Source: Candidatus Falkowbacteria bacterium CG10_big_fil_rev_8_21_14_0_10_39_11
GTDB taxonomy: Bacteria > Patescibacteriota > Patescibacteriia > UBA11705
Assembly (NCBI GenBank): GCA_002773615.1
Contig: PFAP01000002.1
Coordinates: forward strand, 1 to 54,594
Direction of reading: 5' to 3'
Length of the DNA stretch: 54,594 bases
The notes beneath the pieces were generated by a model. It was given only the letters and a program-made list of their open reading frames with translations, did no database searches and was not told where the DNA came from. Both the position numbers and the translations under genes were made by a program. Shown one piece after another: positions 49,446 to 54,594 of the stretch; position 1 is the first letter of the stretch; each line of letters opens with the position of its first letter.

Positions 49446-50453
49446 ATGCAACCAAACCAACGATATTATTATTATGATGAGATAGTTGCAATATTAAGAA
49501 ATTTAAAAATTAGAACACGAAGGGTTTATCACCAACTTTGTAAAAAAGATACACTGGTTCCATATTCACCGGATGTTGAGTATCATGATTGTTGGGAAGA
49601 GTATGGAGGTTGGCCAGGATTTTTTGGTGTGAAATCTTATAGAAGAAGCGGTGATGTTTATGAAACTTGGGAAGAAGCTTCGGCAGCAACAATAAAACTT
49701 GATATAAAGGGACAGGAAGACTACCAGGTTGATTATGAAGATGACCCGAGGTTGCCGTCAAATCCAGATGTGACCTATAATGATGTTTGGAAGAAAAATG
49801 GCGGTTGGGGTGGTTTTTGTGGTACAAATAGACGGCATAGAAGTCCGAAAGATATTTATCAGACTTATGCTGAAGCAAAAGCGGCAGTTCAGAAAATTGG
49901 TTTTAGATCAGCTCGCGATTATAACAAGCATCATCAACTGCAAGATCCCAGACTGCCTCCGAAACCACATGAAAAATACCCAAAAGAGTGGAAGAAAAAT
50001 GGTCGCTGGTCCGGTTATCTAGATTTGAAAATAAAGCCAAGACTGGCTAATGGTCGGTATTTTCTCTGGGAAGATGCTTCCAAGGCAGTACAAAGGTTAG
50101 GGATTAAAAGTGGGCCAGAGTATCGACGGCGCTACAAAGAAGATCCCAAGCTGCCAAGTTCGGTGATGAAAACTTATTTGAAAGATTGGAAACCCAAGGG
50201 TAAATGGTATGGCTTTTTGGGTAAAGTTCCCAAGTATAAATTTTGGGCAGAGGCAGCCCCTGCAGCTAGAAAGCTTGGGATTACCAGTCCAGGTGAGTAT
50301 AGTCGGTTGCGTCACAAAGATCCTCGTTTGCCCGTTGATCCCAGAAAAGCTTATAAGGGTGACTGGTATCTTCATGATACCTGGACGGGCTTTTTGGGCT
50401 TGATGGAAATTGAAAAGCCAGATGACGAGTGGGAAATTTGGGAGGAGGAATAA
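49446..50453 (+). CDS. Five-repeat protein of integrase-repeat type, 335 aa
   Basis: Built of five tandem units of about 57-60 residues: roughly Y-x-x-W-E-E-A ... KLGIKS ... EY ... EDPRLPS-x-P ... Y-x-x-x-W-K-x-x-GGW-x-GFLG. Clear starts are VYETWEEASAATIKLDIK, IYQTYAEAKAAVQKIGFR, YFLWEDASKAVQRLGIK and YKFWAEAAPAARKLGIT; the first unit is more diverged. The pattern matches repeat units attached to phage/eukaryotic integrases and helicases, which are thought to bind DNA; that link is from memory. Basic overall. SD is GGAGG (49435-49439); own terminator. Confidence 0.7.
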   Translation: MQPNQRYYYYDEIVAILRNLKIRTRRVYHQLCKKDTLVPYSPDVEYHDCWEEYGGWPGFFGVKSYRRSGDVYETWEEASAATIKLDIKGQEDYQVDYEDDPRLPSNPDVTYNDVWKKNGGWGGFCGTNRRHRSPKDIYQTYAEAKAAVQKIGFRSARDYNKHHQLQDPRLPPKPHEKYPKEWKKNGRWSGYLDLKIKPRLANGRYFLWEDASKAVQRLGIKSGPEYRRRYKEDPKLPSSVMKTYLKDWKPKGKWYGFLGKVPKYKFWAEAAPAARKLGITSPGEYSRLRHKDPRLPVDPRKAYKGDWYLHDTWTGFLGLMEIEKPDDEWEIWEEE

Positions 50454-50455
50454 GC

Positions 50456-50487
50456 AACTCGCAAATAAAATTTGTGAGTTTTTTTGT
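50456..50487 (+). terminator. Intrinsic terminator
   Basis: AACTCGCAAAT (50456-50466), AAA loop, ATTTGTGAGTT (50470-50480), one wobble pair, then seven T. Confidence 0.85.
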
Positions 50488-50506
50488 ACAAAAAAGTACT
50501 ATTATA

Positions 50507-50561
50507 AAACACCTAACTCCATCATCCTGAATTTAGTTCAGGATGATGGAGTTAGGTGTTT
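50507..50561. repeat. Perfect 25-bp inverted repeat
   Basis: Arms 50507-50531 and 50537-50561 are exactly complementary, with a 5-base spacer TTTAG. Core CCTGAA/TTCAGG with ATCATCC flanks is of the dispersed-repeat type seen in this window. Too long and too perfect to be a normal terminator. Confidence 0.85.
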
Positions 50562-50584
50562 AGCCAGTTTGATTCTTATACCCC

Positions 50585-50632
50585 GAAACCTGCCGGCCGG
50601 CAGGCAGGTGAATTCAGAGTGACAATAAGGGT
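50585..50632. repeat. GC-rich palindrome and repeat tail
   Basis: CCTGCCGGCCGGCAGG (50590-50605) is a perfect 16-base palindrome extended by CAGG, followed by AATTCAGAGTGACAA. Related to the elements at 26466 and 47850. Confidence 0.75.
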
Positions 50633-50635
50633 AGA

Positions 50636-51133
50636 TTAACGAGCGATCAGGAATTTGCGTTTATTCTCACTAAGATTGAGAAAGTCATCAGCGGCTTCGA
50701 TCAGTTTGGCGCTGGTTGATTCTTTGAAAGCAACGACTTCAACTCGACAACCGGTAGTGTTTTGTAAATATTCAATCAATGGAATATAGTCACCGTCGCC
50801 TGAAACCAGAACGATGACATCTAGGCTTTTGGCCATTTTGATGGCGTCAACAGCAATACCCACATCCCAATCGGCTTTTTTGGTGCCATCAGGGAAAATT
50901 TGTAGGTCTTTGGTTTTTACTTCATAGCCTGACTTGCCTAGAGCGTCAAAGAATTTGCCTTCAGCTCCTTCTAAAGTAGAAATACCATAGCCGATGGCCC
51001 GAATTAGTTTTCTATCCCCGACTGATTCTGTGAGGATGTTGCCAAAGTGAACTTTTTTTTGATATAGAGCTTTGGCGCTGTAATATAAGTTTTGAATGTC
51101 GACTAGGACGCCGACGCGTTGATCTTGGTACAT
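50636..51133 (-). CDS. NYN-domain (LabA-like) ribonuclease-type protein
   Basis: A 165-aa NYN/PIN-fold domain: VGVLVDIQNLYYSA (first Asp and N), KADWDVGIAVDAIKMA (central Asps) and VLVSGDGDYIPLIEYL (last acidic pair). Such proteins are usually metal-dependent RNases. Start at 51133; the longer frame from 51289 overlaps the O-antigen ligase gene. No ribosome site seen upstream. Substrate unknown. Confidence 0.85.
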   Translation of the reverse strand: MYQDQRVGVLVDIQNLYYSAKALYQKKVHFGNILTESVGDRKLIRAIGYGISTLEGAEGKFFDALGKSGYEVKTKDLQIFPDGTKKADWDVGIAVDAIKMAKSLDVIVLVSGDGDYIPLIEYLQNTTGCRVEVVAFKESTSAKLIEAADDFLNLSENKRKFLIAR

Positions 51134-51215
51134 AGTATAAGTAATTAGTAAATGATAATTAATAAATAGTGAGTGGTGCAAGGAAGCAAGAAAGACAATG
51201 GACAAGGAATATGTT

Positions 51216-52715
51216 TTACTGATCACCGTCTCTTGAATGTGGATGTCGATATAATTGTAGCATAGCAGTACAAAATAGCACATAGCCAATGCCGAGCGGA
51301 TGGTTGAGATATGGACTGAATATGTGAACGAAAACGATGGAAATTAGACCCAATAATAGCCCATAAGCTAAGATTTGAGTTTGGCTGTCTGATGCTTTGG
51401 TTAGGTGCCATAAATTTTTTCCAATTGAAAGCAATAAACCAAGATAAATTATTAATCCAAATAATCCGATTTTTAATATCATGTCAAAATAACCCCATTC
51501 AAAGGCATAGGTGGTGTATTCCCCACTGGGATTGTGTTCCAAAATTCGTGGGTCGAGACTGTTGTATGTGACTGTGGTGCCAAAACCTGAGCCAATAATA
51601 GGATGATTGACCATTTTTTGTGACAAGTTGGGCAACTGACTCCAACGACTGGAAACGGCTGATTCATCAAGATTTATGCGATCTTTGAGCATTTGACTGG
51701 GATCGATGGCTGGTAAGTTTGGAAATGGAAAGTAAATGGTGCCAAGCAATAGTGTGATGCTGGCGATAAGAATTACAAATAAATTGGCAAATAGAGCCAG
51801 TAGTTTTTTCCATTTTAAGTTATGATATTTAAAAAATATTATCACAAATACCAATCCAGTCAAGAGAATTCCGACCCAATTGCTGCGTGACAAGTTTAGA
51901 ATAGAGACGGCTGAAAAACCAACGGCCAGAATGTAAAACCAATAATTTGATTTTGTCGGTGATAATTTGTCATTGGTTAAAAATAAAAGCGATAAAACCA
52001 GAAATAATCCAACAGCAATATAGATGTGGCTTTGAAAGAATATTCGATAAAAATCTCCAGATAAAAGAGTTATCTCCCCTATTCCGGTATCACGAACCCA
52101 ACGATAAATTGGTTTGATAGCGGAAAAATGATGAGAAAAATAATACAACAATGCCAAACTTTTGATCACGGTCCAGGAAATACCGGCTAGAAATACCGAC
52201 GTTGCTTGTTTGAAAATGGTCTTGGTTGTTAGGCTGTCAATGAACGGAGCTAGGTAAAGAAAAAATAACCAAGCGTTGCCATCGGAAAAGATATTTACCG
52301 GAATGTTTTGTTTTATAATACCAAAAGTGATTCCCCAGATAATAACAACGGCCAAAATTGCATACCATTTGGAATTGAAAAGTTGAAATAATTTAGTTTG
52401 GCGGTTGATTACTGTTTTAATTATCCACGCGAGCATGACAGCACTGAAAATTGCGAGTCGGATACCAATTTCTTGGGTGCCAATAGTAAAGTTGAATAAA
52501 TGTCCATGAGAACCGATGGCTAATTCAGTCAAAGCAATCATGACTCCGAGTGATAATTGATGTAATGACAAAATCAGGACTGCCAACGTAATGATAATAA
52601 AGATGATGTTGCCGATAAATGCAGATTGAGTGCCAAAGAAAGAAAATATTTCAATCATGAAAAATAACGGGAGTAACCATGACATTAGTTTTGAGGCAAA
52701 AAGGTCTTTGATCAT
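51216..52715 (-). CDS. O-antigen ligase/polymerase-like membrane protein
   Basis: A 499-aa protein with about 11 membrane helices and a large extracytoplasmic loop (about 330-390) containing WSQLPNLSQKMVNHPIIGSGFGTT. The HPIIGSGFGTT element is typical of Wzy_C/WaaL-type enzymes that polymerise or transfer glycan chains from a lipid carrier on the outer face of the membrane. Its start overlaps the stop of the upstream gene (52712-52715), so they are coupled. Goes with the glycosyltransferases at 53637 and 29766. Confidence 0.85.
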   Translation of the reverse strand: MIKDLFASKLMSWLLPLFFMIEIFSFFGTQSAFIGNIIFIIITLAVLILSLHQLSLGVMIALTELAIGSHGHLFNFTIGTQEIGIRLAIFSAVMLAWIIKTVINRQTKLFQLFNSKWYAILAVVIIWGITFGIIKQNIPVNIFSDGNAWLFFLYLAPFIDSLTTKTIFKQATSVFLAGISWTVIKSLALLYYFSHHFSAIKPIYRWVRDTGIGEITLLSGDFYRIFFQSHIYIAVGLFLVLSLLFLTNDKLSPTKSNYWFYILAVGFSAVSILNLSRSNWVGILLTGLVFVIIFFKYHNLKWKKLLALFANLFVILIASITLLLGTIYFPFPNLPAIDPSQMLKDRINLDESAVSSRWSQLPNLSQKMVNHPIIGSGFGTTVTYNSLDPRILEHNPSGEYTTYAFEWGYFDMILKIGLFGLIIYLGLLLSIGKNLWHLTKASDSQTQILAYGLLLGLISIVFVHIFSPYLNHPLGIGYVLFCTAMLQLYRHPHSRDGDQ

Positions 52716-53143
52716 ACATTCTCAACAATATAAAATTGATACCAATGATGCTGTGGATCGTCAGAAATGAAGTATGAATAAGGTGAAATAGTGTTTCTTA
52801 AATTTTCTTCAAGTTCGGGGTGTGTTTTTACCCGTTCGAGACTGATATCAACGATTAATTGTTGATCTTGCAGCCAAGCATGATCAATATCGTGGTGAGA
52901 AAAGAATCCGGGAGTCACTTGGAATTTGTGTTCTGAATGGCGGTTGAGGTAGCTTTTTAATACTGGCAGTATTTGGTGTATGTGAGTGGAGATGTCCAAG
53001 GCATGAACAATGTCGCCTTGATAAAAATTGGGGGTGGCTGATTCATGAATATATTCTTCGATGAGCTGGCGTAAAAGCATAAAGTCAGTGGTTGGGGTGT
53101 TGACTTTAATAAATGGATTTAGTTTTTTATTTAATAAAATCAT
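52712..53143 (-). CDS. Hypothetical protein, 143 aa
   Basis: Soluble protein of mixed alpha/beta character with several His and Asp (VHALDISTHIHQIL, GFFSHHDIDHAWL, LIVDISLERV). The His-rich stretches might bind metal. No family recognised. Its stop overlaps the start of the O-antigen ligase gene. Starts ten bases after the upstream 53153-53632 gene, so all three are probably one transcript. Confidence 0.55.
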   Translation of the reverse strand: MILLNKKLNPFIKVNTPTTDFMLLRQLIEEYIHESATPNFYQGDIVHALDISTHIHQILPVLKSYLNRHSEHKFQVTPGFFSHHDIDHAWLQDQQLIVDISLERVKTHPELEENLRNTISPYSYFISDDPQHHWYQFYIVENV

Positions 53144-53152
53144 ATTTTTTCG

Positions 53153-53632
53153 TTAATTCAAAATTTTGATATTTTGAGGTAGGTCTATAAAGTTAACTTT
53201 GATAATTTTTTCCGGTTTAACTTGAGAGTGAGCGCGACATTCTGTACCCTCGAAATCACTAAAGTCATTCTTGTTAAAAACATAGATATATCCGGTTTTG
53301 TTTTTGGCCGCTTCCAGTAGATTGGTGGTCGCTTGGAGGTATACGTTATCGTTTTCGCTCATGCCAAAGCCACTGGTTGAGTCACCTGAGACTCCTTCGC
53401 CGTTGATTAATGAACGGAAAATTGCAATGTCTGCGTATGGAGTGGCGAAGACTGCAGGATCTCTATCAGGCTCCATTTTGCCGGTTTCTTCATTTTGATT
53501 AACGGCTTGGCGTGGTTCCAGGAATTCAAGTTCAGGTGTAAATGAACCATGAAAAACATAATGTCCGCTTTTTTCCATCTCTATAAGCTGCTCACGTGGT
53601 GATTTGATTGTTTCAAAATGTGGGGTCTCCAT
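53153..53632 (-). CDS. Hypothetical protein, possible ADP-ribosyl-transferase-like fold
   Basis: A 159-aa soluble protein. HYVFHGSFTPELEFLEPRQA and PAVFATPYADIAIFRSLI resemble the HGT...P and VFAT segments of small ADP-ribosyltransferase/KptA-like folds. That is a weak resemblance and no catalytic triad is certain. TGYIYVFNKNDF and VKPEKIIKVNFIDL complete a beta-rich C-terminus. Sits four bases after the GT2 stop, in the same minus-strand run. A function in surface polysaccharide synthesis is not indicated. Confidence 0.5.
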   Translation of the reverse strand: METPHFETIKSPREQLIEMEKSGHYVFHGSFTPELEFLEPRQAVNQNEETGKMEPDRDPAVFATPYADIAIFRSLINGEGVSGDSTSGFGMSENDNVYLQATTNLLEAAKNKTGYIYVFNKNDFSDFEGTECRAHSQVKPEKIIKVNFIDLPQNIKILN

Positions 53633-53636
53633 AAAC

Positions 53637-54533
53637 TTATATTTTTGATTGAGTTCGTGGTTTTATTTTGAAAATTTGAGTTAGGTAAGCTAGAAATAGA
53701 CTTAGTGGTGACAATGCCAGTAAAACAAGATATTGCCACTTTGGTTTATATTTCAGAAAAAATGTCAGCATGCCTTTGATAAAACGTTTTTGTTTTGGCA
53801 ACGAAGATTTTTGTTCAAAGCTTTTTCCTTCAAAATGTAGGACTTCTGAAATTGGAGTAAAAAATATTTTTTGGCCCTTTTTGTTAAGATTGAAACACAA
53901 ATCAACATCTTCCCACCAAATCGGATATTCTTCATTCCAGCCGCCAAGCAATCTGATCGTTTCGGCTCGCATAAATATGAAGGCTCCCATAATTTGTTCC
54001 ACTTGATTTTCGGTTGTGTAGTCAAAGTCTTTTTGCAGATATATCTTTAGGCATTTGGTGCGGAAAAAATGATGCAATTTTAATAAAATAAGCAGTTGAT
54101 CGCAGATCGTGGGATTTTTTTTGACGTTGGGTTGAATACTTTTGTCGCCGTAAAGCAATCTGGTGGTACAGGCGGCGGCGTCTTTATTGGTCTCCATATA
54201 CTGTTTCATTTTGAGGGGCGTATTGTCGAGCAATTCCATATCTGGATTCATAAAGAGAATATATTCCCCCTTTGCTTCTTTCAATCCTTGGTTGTTGGCT
54301 TTGGCAAATCCCAGATTGTGGCGATTTTCTATGATTAACAGTTTGCCTGATTGGATTTGAGGCTGAAATTGTCGTCTCATGTGTTCGATTGACCCATCAT
54401 TCGAAGCATTGTCGACAACAATTACCTCATAAGAAATATTTTTGGTATATTTAAAAATAGTCTCTAAGCATTTGAGTAGAAATTCTCTGACGTTCCAATT
54501 GACGATAATAATTGAGATATGTTTTAGGCACAC
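53637..54533 (-). CDS. Family 2 glycosyltransferase
   Basis: A 298-aa GT2 enzyme of the rhamnosyltransferase-like group. GT-A fold with SIIIVNWNVREFLLKCLET at the start, VIVVDNASNDGS (first Asp), NRHNLGFAKANNQGL, ILFMNPDME (the DxD-like position) and WWEDVDLC (the ED catalytic-base region). One hydrophobic helix near the C-terminus (about 263-284) would anchor it to the membrane. No ribosome site is visible. First gene of the minus-strand run down to 50636. Confidence 0.92.
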   Translation of the reverse strand: MCLKHISIIIVNWNVREFLLKCLETIFKYTKNISYEVIVVDNASNDGSIEHMRRQFQPQIQSGKLLIIENRHNLGFAKANNQGLKEAKGEYILFMNPDMELLDNTPLKMKQYMETNKDAAACTTRLLYGDKSIQPNVKKNPTICDQLLILLKLHHFFRTKCLKIYLQKDFDYTTENQVEQIMGAFIFMRAETIRLLGGWNEEYPIWWEDVDLCFNLNKKGQKIFFTPISEVLHFEGKSFEQKSSLPKQKRFIKGMLTFFLKYKPKWQYLVLLALSPLSLFLAYLTQIFKIKPRTQSKI

Positions 54534-54594
54534 ACATTTGGCGGTTTTATTAATTGATAATCTGAAAGGAATTCATTGGGTGTTTTGCCATCTA

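Noticed and set aside
1-54594. CRISPR arrays and tRNA or rRNA genes
   Set aside because: No regularly spaced direct repeats and no tRNA or rRNA sequence recognised by eye; a covariance-model scan would be needed to exclude divergent tRNAs.

Overview
The window looks like a chromosomal segment of a small-genome, AT-rich bacterium of the Candidate Phyla Radiation (Patescibacteria, Parcubacteria-like). This is an inference. It rests on the mix of short membrane and hypothetical proteins, very large lamin-tail/Ig-like surface proteins, a lytic-type protein family I associate with these organisms, widespread leaderless or Shine-Dalgarno (SD)-free starts, and dispersed GC-rich palindromic repeats. 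UGA is a normal stop: the full-length core genes contain no internal UGA.

Layout. 1-5400: small, mostly single-gene units (hypotheticals, a GNAT acetyltransferase, a RimK-type ATP-grasp ligase, two lipoproteins, small membrane proteins). 5500-11300: serS, an aroB-like sugar-phosphate cyclase, a decayed transposon, alr and an ftsQ/divIB-like gene. 11350-12100: a long AT-rich stretch without genes. 12100-22063: two related secreted surface proteins of 704 and 2547 residues. 22140-26300: small membrane protein, HExxH metallopeptidase, LPxxL-repeat protein, EnvC/M23 endopeptidase, gltX. 26600-28320: tandem consensus promoters, a roughly 290-nt structured leader and a strikingly GC-rich gene of unknown function. 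28400-37200: Nudix hydrolase, WecG/TagA glycosyltransferase, clpB under a CIRCE operator, small membrane proteins, and a surface lytic-type protein. 37270-44420: LigB-like protein, three tandem paralogous membrane proteins with duplicated terminators and promoters, priA, def, fmt. 44650-50450: small membrane/HAD/DUF2164 genes, a doubly broken leucine-rich-repeat lipoprotein, a pair of Cys-motif lipoproteins, and a five-repeat protein. 50630-54530, minus strand: NYN nuclease, O-antigen ligase-like protein, two hypotheticals and a GT2 glycosyltransferase.

Two kinds of gene are interleaved. Core genes and the 44-49 kb cluster start without an SD, sometimes directly at the predicted transcription start (alr, gltX, the 35826 gene). 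About twenty small genes of unknown function instead have a near-consensus TTGACA-N17-TATAAT promoter, a strong GGAGG SD and usually a private hairpin terminator, so they look like self-contained expression cassettes. The most unusual of these is the GC-rich gene at 27098 with its structured leader.

Functionally the window covers cell-wall and division (alr, ftsQ, M23, lytic-type protein), cell-surface polysaccharide (WecG/TagA, O-antigen ligase, GT2), translation (serS, gltX, def, fmt), replication restart (a priA with lost ATPase motifs), stress response (clpB) and a large exported surface proteome.
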